Assembly: GCF_000333595.1 (NCBI RefSeq)
Contig: NZ_BADK01000530.1
Span: 1-36,329 of the forward strand
Direction: 5' to 3'
Length of the DNA: 36,329 nucleotides
From: Azospirillum sp. B506
Lineage (GTDB): Bacteria; Pseudomonadota; Alphaproteobacteria; Azospirillales; Azospirillaceae
In this document: positions 27,658-35,688 of the stretch, piece by piece
How the letters are laid out: each line of letters starts with the position of its first letter
Position numbering within the stretch: the first letter of the stretch is position 1
Made by a program: the position numbers and the translations under genes
Notes under the pieces: model-generated
What the model was told of the DNA's origin: nothing
The model's input: only the letters and a program-made list of their open reading frames with translations
Databases searched by the model: none

Positions 27658-29511
27658 TCAGCCTGCTTGCAGCGCCTCGCCCAGTTCCCGCAGCACGCCG
27701 TCCCAGTCGCCCGGCGTGTCCTGCCGGAACAGCCGGACCGACGGATACCAGACCGTGTCACGGCGGCCCTGCATCCAGCGCCAGTCGGCGGCGTGGGGAA
27801 GCAGCGCCCAGGTCGGGCACCCCAGCCCGCCGGCGAGATGGACGGTGGAATTGTCGATCGACACCACCAGATCCATGGCGGCGATCAGCGCCGCCAGCCC
27901 GTCGATGTCGCTCCAGGCGTCCAGCCCCGGATCGGTGACGCCGGCGGCGGCGGCCTCCGCGGCGACGTCGCCATATTGCAGACTGACCAGCCTGACGTCC
28001 GGCCGGTCCTCCGCCCCACCCCTCAAAGCCCCCCTCAAAGCCTGGGCCAGCCGGTCGAGCGGGATGGAGCGCAGATGTCCGACCGCGGCGTTCTTGCTGC
28101 TCCAGGAAATTCCGATCAGCCGGCAGCCCTCTCCCCGGCCCTCTCCCTGGCCATCCGCAAGACGCCGCCGCATCTCGGCCACCCGGTCGGGATCGGCCTT
28201 CAGGAAGGCGGGCTGGCGGCCGGCGAAATCCTCCAGCCGGCGGCGCATCAGGCGCGGCAGGCTGCCGGCGGGGATCTGCGCGACGATGTCCGGCGCGGTC
28301 AGGCGGCGGCTCAACGGCTCGCTGCGCCCGACCACGGCGACGCCCGGTCGGGTGTCGGGCAGGCCGCGGGCGAGCAGCGGGGCCAGCCGCGCGTCGCAAT
28401 CCAGCACCACCCGCACCCCGTCCCCGGCCAGCTGCGGGATCAGGCTGGCGAACATCACCTCGTCGCCCAGCCCCTGCTCCCCCCAGACCAGCAGACTGCC
28501 GTCACCAAGCGGGCGCCCGTCCCACAGCGGCTGGGGAAACCGGGCGTGCGGGAAGCGGCCGGACGGGGCGTCCCATCCCTGCTCATAGGCGTCCCATCCC
28601 TCCGCCAGGCGGCCGAGCGTCAGCAGGGCGATGGAGCGGTTGAAGCGGGGCTGGACATCGGTCGCGGGATCGATGCCGGCCGCCTGTTCATAGGCGCCCA
28701 CCGCCTCCCCGGCCTTTCCCCGCGCCATCAGGATGGAGCCCAGCGTGTTCCAGCCGGCGGCGAAGCCGGAGGCCGCGGCGACCGCGGCCCGTGCGTCCTC
28801 CTCCGCCCGCTCCAGCCTGTCCAGCTTCAGCCAGCTGTCGGCGCGGTTGTTCAGCAGCACGGGGTTCCCCGGCAGCAGGACCAGCCCACGGCCATAGGCG
28901 GCCGCCGACCGCGCAAGCGCCTCTCTCTGCGCCTCCCTGCGCACGCCTCGCTGCCGTTCCATTCCCTTCAGCCGGTTGGCAAGCTCGTTCCACGGGACAG
29001 GGTCGTCGGGGGCGAGCGCCACGTCGATGCGTGCGGCCGCCACCGCCCGCCCCAGCCCCGGTTCCATGGCGGCCAGCCGCAGCAGCGCCCCGGGATGGGC
29101 CGGCTCCAGCATCAGCACCGTGCGGAAACCGGTCCGCGCCGCCGCGGCCTGTCCCGTATCCTGGAGCAGAACCGCCCGCTGGAAGCGCGTCTCCGCCTCC
29201 TCCGGCCGCAGGGCGACGGCATGGGCATAATGGCGGGCGGCCCGGTCGGACCGGTTCAGCGCGGCCTGGAGCCGTGCCAGATTGACATGGAAATCGGCGA
29301 TGTCGGGAGCGACGGCGATGGCCTGCCCGATCCGGCCGGCCCCCTCCTCCGGCTGTCCGGTCAGCGCCGCCAGGATGCCCCACAGGTGAAGCGCGTGGGG
29401 ATGGCCGGGGGAAGCCTGGAGGATGCGGCGATACAGGATGTCCGCCTTGGCGAAGCGCCCGGCCTCCTGGTGATCCAGCGCCGCGACCAGCGCTTCCTGC
29501 AATGTTGCCAT
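27658..29511 (-). CDS. TPR protein with glycosyltransferase-like C-terminus
   Basis: 617-residue protein. Residues about 1-270 are tandem tetratricopeptide repeats (for example AKADILYRRILQASPGHPHAL, DRAARHYAHAVALRPEEAE). The region from about 310 has WDGRPLGDGSLLVWGEQGLGDEVMFASLIP. The end of the protein has VSIDNSTVHLAGGLGCPTWALLP, the GT-B (GT9/OGT-like) nucleotide-sugar-binding pattern. Such fusions are usually annotated as TPR or glycosyltransferase-like proteins and may glycosylate proteins, for example flagellin, or contribute to polysaccharide assembly; the substrate is unknown. The ATG at 29511 follows AAGGA. It stands alone between the repair genes and the DUF2076 gene. Confidence 0.85.
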   Translation of the reverse strand: MATLQEALVAALDHQEAGRFAKADILYRRILQASPGHPHALHLWGILAALTGQPEEGAGRIGQAIAVAPDIADFHVNLARLQAALNRSDRAARHYAHAVALRPEEAETRFQRAVLLQDTGQAAAARTGFRTVLMLEPAHPGALLRLAAMEPGLGRAVAAARIDVALAPDDPVPWNELANRLKGMERQRGVRREAQREALARSAAAYGRGLVLLPGNPVLLNNRADSWLKLDRLERAEEDARAAVAAASGFAAGWNTLGSILMARGKAGEAVGAYEQAAGIDPATDVQPRFNRSIALLTLGRLAEGWDAYEQGWDAPSGRFPHARFPQPLWDGRPLGDGSLLVWGEQGLGDEVMFASLIPQLAGDGVRVVLDCDARLAPLLARGLPDTRPGVAVVGRSEPLSRRLTAPDIVAQIPAGSLPRLMRRRLEDFAGRQPAFLKADPDRVAEMRRRLADGQGEGRGEGCRLIGISWSSKNAAVGHLRSIPLDRLAQALRGALRGGAEDRPDVRLVSLQYGDVAAEAAAAGVTDPGLDAWSDIDGLAALIAAMDLVVSIDNSTVHLAGGLGCPTWALLPHAADWRWMQGRRDTVWYPSVRLFRQDTPGDWDGVLRELGEALQAG

Positions 29512-29910
29512 CGTTCCTTATAGGGTGGGCGGCGTTGCCGGTCCAGGCCCGCTCCCGTCCCGGCTCCCGTCCGGGCCGTTTCGGGGTGCAAAACTTGCGG
29601 GGGCCGTCTTGACAGGAAAGCGGGACGGGGCCACGTGCTCATCACCTGGATCCGGGCCCCTCTGGCGACTTAGACGTGGTCGCGATGTCGGATCTCTTCA
29701 CCTGCCTTTGCGCCGACGGGCGTGACCGCACTTGGAGGGACCGATGTCCTCTTCCCCGACCCCCTCGCCCGAACGCCCGCCCCTTCCCGCCTCCGACGCT
29801 TCCCCGACGCGCACCGCCCCTCCGGCGCGCGGCCGCAGCCTTGCGCCTCCCCAGGGTGTCGGCACCGGACGCGGGATCCTGTCCGCAACCTCATGAAGAC
29901 GAGCATCGCC
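29512..29910. other. Non-coding region between the TPR gene and the DUF2076 gene
   Basis: About 400 bases between divergent genes. A TTGACA at 29609-29614 has no matching -10 box at a suitable distance. Short open frames are proline/arginine-rich and not convincing. I see no repeats or structured RNA. Confidence 0.5.
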
Positions 29911-30588
29911 ATGGACCAGACCGAACGCCAGATCATCGACGACCTGTTCGCCAAGCTGCATCAGGCCGAGGCGCAATCCGGCCCGCGCGATCCCGAGGCC
30001 GAGGGGATGATCCGCGAGCGGATCGCCCGCCAGCCCGCCGCTCCCTATCTGATGGCCCAGGCCATCGTGATGATGGAGCAGGCGCTCGCCGCCTCCCAGG
30101 CCCGCAACGAGGAGCTGGAACGCCAACTGCGCGAGCGCCCCGCCGCCCCTGCTCCGGCCCAGTCCGGTGGTGGCGGCCTGTTCGGCAGCCTGTTCGGCGG
30201 CGGCAGCCGGCCGGCGCCGCAGCCCTCCTATCCGGCGGCTTCCCCGGCTGCTGCCGCTCCGGCTGCCGCCCTGCCGCCCGGTTCGCCCTGGGGCCGTCCC
30301 CCCGCCGCTGCCGGTGCCCCTGCCTATGGCGACCCGCGCGTCGCCGCCTATGCCCAGCAGCCGCGGGCCGGCGGCGGCTTCATGGCCGGCGCGATGCAGA
30401 CGGCGGCCGGCGTCGCCGGCGGCATGCTGATCGGCAGCGCGCTGTCCAGCATGTTCTCCGGCGGCGAGGCGATGGCGGGTGAGGCCGCCACCGCGGCCAC
30501 CGATGCGGCCACCGCCGCCACCGACCATGTCGAACAGACGGTCGAGGACAGCGGCTGGGGCGATTTTGGCGGCGAGGAGGAGATCTGA
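29911..30588 (+). CDS. DUF2076 family protein
   Basis: 225-residue protein that begins MDQTERQIIDDLFAKLHQAE, the usual DUF2076 N-terminus, with a helical first 80 residues. A Pro/Ala/Gly linker with GGGLFGSLFGGG follows, then the typical GGGFMAGAMQTAAGVAGGML segment, which may be weakly membrane-active, and an acidic tail WGDFGGEEEI. ATG 29911 is preferred as it starts at the conserved segment; ATG 29893 in frame is possible. DUF2076 function is not established (periplasmic ligand-binding sensor annotations are common). It converges on the UDP-sugar dehydrogenase gene, with two hairpins between them. Confidence 0.85.
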   Translation: MDQTERQIIDDLFAKLHQAEAQSGPRDPEAEGMIRERIARQPAAPYLMAQAIVMMEQALAASQARNEELERQLRERPAAPAPAQSGGGGLFGSLFGGGSRPAPQPSYPAASPAAAAPAAALPPGSPWGRPPAAAGAPAYGDPRVAAYAQQPRAGGGFMAGAMQTAAGVAGGMLIGSALSSMFSGGEAMAGEAATAATDAATAATDHVEQTVEDSGWGDFGGEEEI

Positions 30589-30601
30589 CTCCATCCTTCC
30601 G

Positions 30602-30630
30602 GGCGGCGCTCCGTTGAATTTGGCGCCGCC
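30602..30630. terminator. Hairpin after the DUF2076 gene
   Basis: GGCGGCGC (30602-30609) pairs with GCGCCGCC (30623-30630) around a 13-base loop, 13 bases after the DUF2076 stop. TTCAGG follows, so there is only a weak T-tract. Probable transcript end. Confidence 0.5.
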
Positions 30631-30653
30631 TTCAGGGAACGAATTCCTATAGA

Positions 30654-30689
30654 ATGGCGTCGGACTCACCGGTACGGAGCCGACGCCAT
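30654..30689. terminator. Strong inverted repeat in the convergent intergenic space
   Basis: ATGGCGTCGGACTC (30654-30667) and GAGCCGACGCCAT (30677-30689) pair over 13 bp with one bulged A, loop ACCGGTACG. It is preceded by the near-palindrome ATTCCTATAGAAT (about 30642-30655). It lies between the two convergent genes and can act as a terminator or transcript-stabilising element in either direction. Confidence 0.5.
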
Positions 30690-30813
30690 GCCTCCCCCTC
30701 CCTCCTTTTCAGGATCGCCTGCACCGGGGCATGGGAGGGGGATTTCCCCGACCGGTGGAACGGCAGCGTCCGGCATGTTCCACGCTGTTCCAACCCTGCC
30801 GGCGGCCCCGCCC

Positions 30814-32187
30814 TCAGGCCTTCACGATGCGGTCGGCGAAGCCTTCGATGCCGTCCACGGCGTGCATGGCGTTGCGGGTGTCGACCACCAGCGGGCAATG
30901 GGTGGCGAGTCCCCGATAGTCGATGCCGTCATGGTCGGTGACGATCACCGCGGCGTCGAAGCCGGCAAGCCGCTCCACCGTCCACTCGACCGACCGCCGG
31001 CCGGCGAGCGCCGCATGCTCGCGGGTCACCGGCAGCACCGGGATGAAGGGGTCGTGGTACTCGACCGCCGCCCCGCGCTCCAGCAGCATCTCCATCAGCC
31101 GCAGCCCCGGCGATTCCCGGCTGTCGTCGACATTCTTCTTGTAGGCCATGCCGACCAGCAGGATGCGCGACCGGCTGAGCCCGATCCCGGACTGGCGGTC
31201 GAGCGCCAGGGCGAGGCGGTCGACCACATGGCGCGGCATCATCGTGTTGACCTCGCCCGCCAGTTCGATGAAGCGGGTGGAGATCTGGTATTCGCGCGCC
31301 TTCCAGGTCAGATAGAAGGGGTCGATCGGGATGCAGTGGCCGCCCAGACCGGGGCCGGGATAGAAGGGCATGAAGCCGAAGGGCTTGGTCTTCGCCGCCT
31401 CGATCACCTCCCAGATGTCGATGCCCATCGGCTCGAAGACGATCTTCAGCTCGTTCACCAGGGCGATGTTGACCGAGCGGAAGATGTTCTCGGTCAGCTT
31501 GGTCGCCTCCGCCGCCCGCGTGCCCGACACCGGCACCACCTGCGGCACCACCTGCTCGTAGAGCGCCACCGCCAGCCGCCGCGCGCCGTCGTCGTCGCCG
31601 CCGACCACCTTGGGGATGGTGCTGGTGGTGAAGGTGATGTTGCCGGGATCCTCGCGCTCGGGCGAATAGGCCAGGAAGAAGTCCCGCCCGCTCGCCAGCC
31701 CGGTCTCCTCCAGGATCGGCCGCATCACCTCGTCGGTGGTGCCGGGCCAGGTGGTCGATTCCAGAACCACCAGCTGGCCCCGGCGCAGCCGGTCGCGGAT
31801 CAGGCGGGTGGAAGCCTCGACGAAGCTCAGGTCCGGCTCGCGCTGCGGCGACAGCGGGGTGGGGACGCAGACGATCACGGCATCGCAGGCGGCGAACCCG
31901 TCGGCATCGGCCGTCGCCTGGAACCGTCCGGTCGCCACCGCCTGGGCGATGCGGTCGTCGGCGATCTGCCGGATGTAGGAGCGCCCGCCGTTCAGCGCCG
32001 CCGCCTTGGCCGGGTCGATGTCGAAGCCGGTGACCGCGAAGCCGGCCCCGGTCAGCGCCAGGGCCAGCGGCAGCCCGACATAGCCGAGCCCGATCACCGC
32101 CACCCGCGCGCTGCGGCCGCGATAGGCGCTTTCCAGAGACCGGATGTCGGGCGCCTGGGTATCGGGCGAGGGATTCGCTGTGCTCAT
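30814..32187 (-). CDS. UDP-N-acetylglucosamine-type 6-dehydrogenase
   Basis: 457-residue UDP-sugar dehydrogenase that oxidises C6 of a nucleotide sugar in two NAD-dependent steps. The Rossmann motif GLGYVG is at 33-38 and the catalytic Cys285 lies in GLGGHCIPIDP. The NGGRSYI, SPEREDPGN and AAEATKLTENIFR features fit the WbpA/TviB group (UDP-GlcNAc to UDP-GlcNAc-uronate) better than UDP-glucose dehydrogenase. ATG 32187 is used because the conserved segment starts soon after; the frame is open further upstream without coding signs. It is monocistronic, about 225 bases from the DUF2076 gene. It could feed a second uronic-acid-containing glycan. Confidence 0.88.
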   Translation of the reverse strand: MSTANPSPDTQAPDIRSLESAYRGRSARVAVIGLGYVGLPLALALTGAGFAVTGFDIDPAKAAALNGGRSYIRQIADDRIAQAVATGRFQATADADGFAACDAVIVCVPTPLSPQREPDLSFVEASTRLIRDRLRRGQLVVLESTTWPGTTDEVMRPILEETGLASGRDFFLAYSPEREDPGNITFTTSTIPKVVGGDDDGARRLAVALYEQVVPQVVPVSGTRAAEATKLTENIFRSVNIALVNELKIVFEPMGIDIWEVIEAAKTKPFGFMPFYPGPGLGGHCIPIDPFYLTWKAREYQISTRFIELAGEVNTMMPRHVVDRLALALDRQSGIGLSRSRILLVGMAYKKNVDDSRESPGLRLMEMLLERGAAVEYHDPFIPVLPVTREHAALAGRRSVEWTVERLAGFDAAVIVTDHDGIDYRGLATHCPLVVDTRNAMHAVDGIEGFADRIVKA

Positions 32188-32968
32188 CGTGCCGTTCCGT
32201 AAAGACGCTGCTGCAGGCAGGGCGGCAGCCGAATCAGTGACGGCCATGTGTGACGGGCGGCACGGCTTTGCGCAACCCCCCGTTCCGTGCGAGACCCTGG
32301 CTCCGAAACTCTGGTGCCGGAACCGCGGAGGGCGCCGCAGGGCAGGGAGGCGATACCGGCGGTCAAAGGATATGGTTATGAGCGCATGACCGCCGGGATA
32401 GTGCCATTGGTCACGAATACCGGCAGAGCCGATACGAAGTCTGGGAATGGCACCCCGGCGGGGCGTCCCGGCGCATCTCTCTGGGTGACCGTGACCGAAC
32501 CAGATCCCATCCACTCCGCGCAGGACATGGCAACCATGGACCAAGCAGGTGGAGGATTTCAACCAGGGCAACCGGCAGAGCATTGGAACGGCGCCGGTCA
32601 ACGGGAAACCCTGTCAGCGGGTGAGTCGGAACCCTCCGACGAGCCTTCCACGGTCCCTGCGCGTCCCGCCGCGGGATGGAGGGCCGCTGCGGAGCGCTTG
32701 AAAAGCGCCGGCCCGCTTCCCATCTGGAAGAAAGCCGAAAACCGCCTCGTGCGGTGCCATCCCCCCAGCTTTTCCGCCCCGGCGGGAAGGAGCCTTCACC
32801 GGGGACGCCGGCCTTTTGGAACATGTCCATATCCGGTCCTGTTTCGCCTTGTTGGAGCCTCTTGCGGCGGTTTAGCCGCTTGCTGCTCCCGTTTCGCCAT
32901 ACCACACACAAGCAAGAGCCGGCCGGCACCGATTTCTTCGGTCCGCCCATCCGGCCTGGAGGATTTTC
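32188..32968. other. Long non-coding region upstream of the 70-residue gene and infC
   Basis: 781 bases with no credible gene; open frames in it are Arg/Pro-rich. The last 120 bases contain a symmetric two-step hairpin at 32854-32889, and a GGAGG ribosome site precedes the 70-residue gene. The promoter for the dehydrogenase (minus) and that for the infC group (plus) should lie here. thrS, usually near infC, is not in the window. Confidence 0.5.
32854..32889 (+). promoter_or_regulatory. Two-step hairpin upstream of the 70-residue gene
   Basis: GGAGC (32854-32858) with GCTCC (32885-32889), and GCGGC (32864-32868) with GCCGC (32875-32879), around loop GGTTTA, separated by a symmetric internal loop of five bases per side. 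It is a candidate leader structure about 80 bases before the ATG at 32969; regulatory role inferred. Confidence 0.35.
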
Positions 32969-33181
32969 ATGACGACCCCGATCGTTTCCGCCCTTTCGCA
33001 GACCGCCGGCCATTTTGCCGCCCAGCCCGCGCTTGCACCGGCCCACCTGGCCAGCACCCGCCTTTCTGCCGGCCAGTTCGCCGCAGTCGAGGGCAAAAAG
33101 CCCGATTTTCGTGCCGATCCCGAGCCGTCCGGCTTGACCCGCGGCGAACTGCGGCAGATTGTGCTCGACATCCTGGGCTGA
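32969..33181 (+). CDS. Unknown 70-residue protein upstream of infC
   Basis: Short gene with a strong ribosome site (GGAGG eight bases before ATG 32969), which supports real translation. The product starts MTTPIVSALSQTAGHFAAQP, has a Pro/Ala-rich middle, and ends with an amphipathic helix LTRGELRQIVLDILG. No membrane segment, signal peptide or cysteine. I do not recognise the family. It ends 56 bases before the infC start and reads the same way, so it probably belongs to the infC transcript. It could be a regulatory leader protein or an ordinary small cytosolic protein. Confidence 0.7.
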   Translation: MTTPIVSALSQTAGHFAAQPALAPAHLASTRLSAGQFAAVEGKKPDFRADPEPSGLTRGELRQIVLDILG

Positions 33182-33237
33182 GCTTCTCGGCCCGGGCTTA
33201 GCCCTTTTCTACCCATCCACGACCACAGGAGATCACC

Positions 33238-33771
33238 ATAGCCAAGCTCTACGACGCGGACCCCGTCCGCGAAGGCCCGCGCCTCAACCGTGAAATCACC
33301 GCCCGTATGGTCCGCCTCGTCGGCGCCGACGGCGAGATGGTCGGCGTGGTGCCGCTCCGCCAAGCGCTGGAAGCCGCCGCGGATGCCGACCTCGACCTCG
33401 TCGAAGTGGCGCCCCAGGCGGATCCGCCTGTCTGCAAGATCCTCGATTACGGCAAGTTCCGCTTCGAGGAGCAGAAGAAGGCCAACGAGGCGCGGAAGAA
33501 GCAGAAGATCATCGAGCTGAAGGAAATCAAACTTCGGCCGAACATCGACGATCACGACTATGACGTGAAGATGCGCTCCGCCATCCGCTTCATCGAGGAA
33601 GGCGACAAGGTCAAGATGACCATGCGCTTCCGCGGCCGCGAGATGGCGCACCAGGATCTCGGTCTGAACGTGCTCGTCCGCGTGCGCGACCAGCTCCAGG
33701 ACATCGCCAAGGTCGAGCAGATGCCCCGGGTCGAAGGCCGCATGATGGTCATGGTTCTGGCCCCGCGCTGA
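33238..33771 (+). CDS. infC: Translation initiation factor IF-3
   Basis: 177-residue IF3 that binds the 30S subunit and checks start-codon choice. The N-domain ([20 protein letters not shown], then VVPLRQALE) and the C-domain ([35 protein letters not shown]) are clear. The frame from the well-placed ribosome site AGGAGA starts at ATA (33238), giving [19 protein letters not shown], the normal IF3 N-terminus. An internal ATG at 33307 would delete 23 residues of this conserved region and is unlikely. Non-AUG starts are known for infC, because IF3 itself discriminates against them and so limits its own synthesis. ATA here is a less usual choice than AUU. Confidence 0.95.
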   Translation: MAKLYDADPVREGPRLNREITARMVRLVGADGEMVGVVPLRQALEAAADADLDLVEVAPQADPPVCKILDYGKFRFEEQKKANEARKKQKIIELKEIKLRPNIDDHDYDVKMRSAIRFIEEGDKVKMTMRFRGREMAHQDLGLNVLVRVRDQLQDIAKVEQMPRVEGRMMVMVLAPR

Positions 33772-33791
33772 GCTTGGGCCAAAGGGATCCT

Positions 33792-33813
33792 GCGGGGCGG
33801 TCCGCCGCCCCGC
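33792..33813 (+). terminator. Intrinsic terminator after infC
   Basis: GCGGGGCGG (33792-33800), loop TCCG, CCGCCCCGC (33805-33813): a perfect 9-bp stem with a stable tetraloop, followed by CCCTTTCCCTT. It lies 21 bases after the infC stop. Confidence 0.8.
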
Positions 33814-34007
33814 CCCTTTCCCTTCCAGATGTAAATACCGCTAAAAAACGTGCCGCCCCAAATCGCGCTGGATTAATCCCGGAACATCCTGCGTGACGCC
33901 GCGGAATAATGCCCGACTATTCGCTTTGGGTTATTGACCCTGTCGGCACCGAACGCGGATCATCGGACGTCCCGTTTCTCCCTTCTGTGTTCCGGAAAGC
34001 CGTTGTT

Positions 34008-35684
34008 ATGAAGGACGAGCGTGTCGCGCCCGCCTGGGAACCAATCTCCGGCGAACGGCAGTTCCGCCTGCTGGTCCAGAGCGTGGTCGACTATGCGATC
34101 TTCATGCTCGACCCCGCCGGCGTCGTCCGCAGCTGGAATGCGGGGGCCGCCCGCATGAAGGGCTATGCCGCCGACGAGATCGTCGGCCGGCATTTCTCCA
34201 GCTTCTACACCGAAGAAGACCGCGCCGCCGGCCTGCCGCAGCGGGCGCTCGCCACCGCGCTGTCCGAGGGCAGGTTCGAGGCGGAGGGCTGGCGCCTGCG
34301 CAAGGACGGCACCCGTTTCTGGGCCAGCGTCGTCATCGACCCCATCCGCGACGAGACCGGAACCCTGCGCGGCTTCGCCAAGGTCACCCGCGACATCACC
34401 GAGCGCCGCAAGGCCCAGCAGGCGCTGGACGAAGCGCGCGAGGCCCTGGCCCAGGCGCAGAAGATGGAGGCTATCGGCCAGCTGACCGGCGGCGTCGCCC
34501 ATGACTTCAACAACCTGCTGCAAGCCATCAGCAGCAGCCTGGAGCTGATCGAGCAGCGGCTCTCGGCCGGGCGCAGCGACATCGCCCCCTTCACCGCCAC
34601 CGCCCGCGCCGCGGTGGACCGGGCCGCCACCCTGACCCGCCGCCTGCTGGCCTTCGCCCGGCGCCAGCCGCTGAAGCCGGAGCATGTCGACCTGAACGCG
34701 GTGGTGGCCGGGCTGTGGGACCTGCTCGGCCGCTCGGTGGGCGAGCAGATCCGGCTGGAGCGCCGGCTGGCGGAGCCGCTGTGGCCGGTCCATGCCGATG
34801 TGAACCAGCTCGAAAGCGCCCTGCTGAACCTGGTGATCAACGCCCGCGACGCCATGCCCGAGGGGGGATGCGTGACGGTGGGGACCGCCAACGCCACCCT
34901 GGCATCGGCCGACCTCGTCGGCGAGCCGGGGGCGGAGCCCGGCGACTATGCGGTGCTGACCGTGCGCGACAGCGGGACGGGCATGCCGCCGGACGTGCTG
35001 GCCCGCGCCTTCGAGCCCTTCTTCACCACCAAGCCGATCGGCCAGGGCACCGGTCTGGGGCTGAGCCAGCTTTACGGCTTCGCCCGCCAGTCCGGGGGCT
35101 TCGTCCGCATCGACAGCGCGGTCGGTCGCGGCACCGCGGTGCATCTCCATCTGCCGCGCGACCATGCCGCCGCGGCCGAACAGGCCGTTCCCAACCCCGG
35201 CCCTGCTCCGGCCGGCGGGCAGGCCGGGCGCGGCACCGTGCTGGTGGTCGAGGACGAGGAACTGGTCCGCATGCTGCTGGTGGAGGTGCTGGAGAGCGCC
35301 GGCTACACCGCGCTGGAAGCCGGCGACGGCGCCACGGCACTTGCCCGGCTGGCGGGGGCCGGGACCGGGGCGAAGCCGCCGGTCGACCTGCTGGTGACCG
35401 ATGTCGGGCTTCCCGGCCTGAACGGCCGCCAGCTGGCGGAGGCGGCACGGGCGCGCTATCCCGATCTGAAGGTGCTGTTCCTGACCGGCTATGCCTTCCA
35501 GGCCCTGGACGACAGGCCCGGCGACGGCGAGGATGGGTTCGGCCGCAACACGCGCATGCTGGTCAAGCCGGTGGCGGTCGATGCCTTCCGCGCCATGGTG
35601 CGGTCGATCCTGTCCGATGGCCTGTCCGATGGCCCGTCCGGCTTTTCTCCGCCCCGCCCTTCCCCGTCCTCCAGGGAGACCTGA
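34008..35684 (+). CDS. PAS hybrid histidine kinase with C-terminal receiver domain
   Basis: 558-residue cytoplasmic sensor kinase; no membrane segments are seen. A PAS domain spans about residues 16-133 (QFRLLVQSVVDYAIFMLDP to VTRDITERR). The HisKA-type dimerisation helix carries the phospho-acceptor His165 in GGVAHDFNNLLQ. The ATPase has the N-box NLVINARDAM, DSGTGMPPD and GQGTGLGLS. The receiver domain has VVEDEE, phospho-acceptor Asp465 in VTDVGLPG and a late LVKPV lysine. It is an HWE/HisKA group hybrid kinase whose signal is not known. ATG 34008 is used; an ATG at 33909 is in frame, but the 33 codons between look non-coding and AT-rich. Five bases separate its end from the carboxypeptidase start. 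Confidence 0.88.
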   Translation: MKDERVAPAWEPISGERQFRLLVQSVVDYAIFMLDPAGVVRSWNAGAARMKGYAADEIVGRHFSSFYTEEDRAAGLPQRALATALSEGRFEAEGWRLRKDGTRFWASVVIDPIRDETGTLRGFAKVTRDITERRKAQQALDEAREALAQAQKMEAIGQLTGGVAHDFNNLLQAISSSLELIEQRLSAGRSDIAPFTATARAAVDRAATLTRRLLAFARRQPLKPEHVDLNAVVAGLWDLLGRSVGEQIRLERRLAEPLWPVHADVNQLESALLNLVINARDAMPEGGCVTVGTANATLASADLVGEPGAEPGDYAVLTVRDSGTGMPPDVLARAFEPFFTTKPIGQGTGLGLSQLYGFARQSGGFVRIDSAVGRGTAVHLHLPRDHAAAAEQAVPNPGPAPAGGQAGRGTVLVVEDEELVRMLLVEVLESAGYTALEAGDGATALARLAGAGTGAKPPVDLLVTDVGLPGLNGRQLAEAARARYPDLKVLFLTGYAFQALDDRPGDGEDGFGRNTRMLVKPVAVDAFRAMVRSILSDGLSDGPSGFSPPRPSPSSRET

Positions 35685-35688
35685 GACG

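Noticed and set aside
27493-29523. Long plus-strand frames opposite the TPR gene and radical SAM gene
   Set aside because: Antisense to well-supported genes, no recognisable family.
32287-33201. A 304-residue plus-strand frame covering the non-coding region and the 70-residue gene
   Set aside because: The frame lacks a ribosome site and is Arg/Pro/Ser-rich. The 70-residue gene in another frame has a strong ribosome site and better composition.
33194-33208. Terminator between the 70-residue gene and infC (GGGC TTA GCCC TTTT)
   Set aside because: Only a four-base stem with a three-base loop; too weak to call a terminator, and it would separate genes that appear linked.
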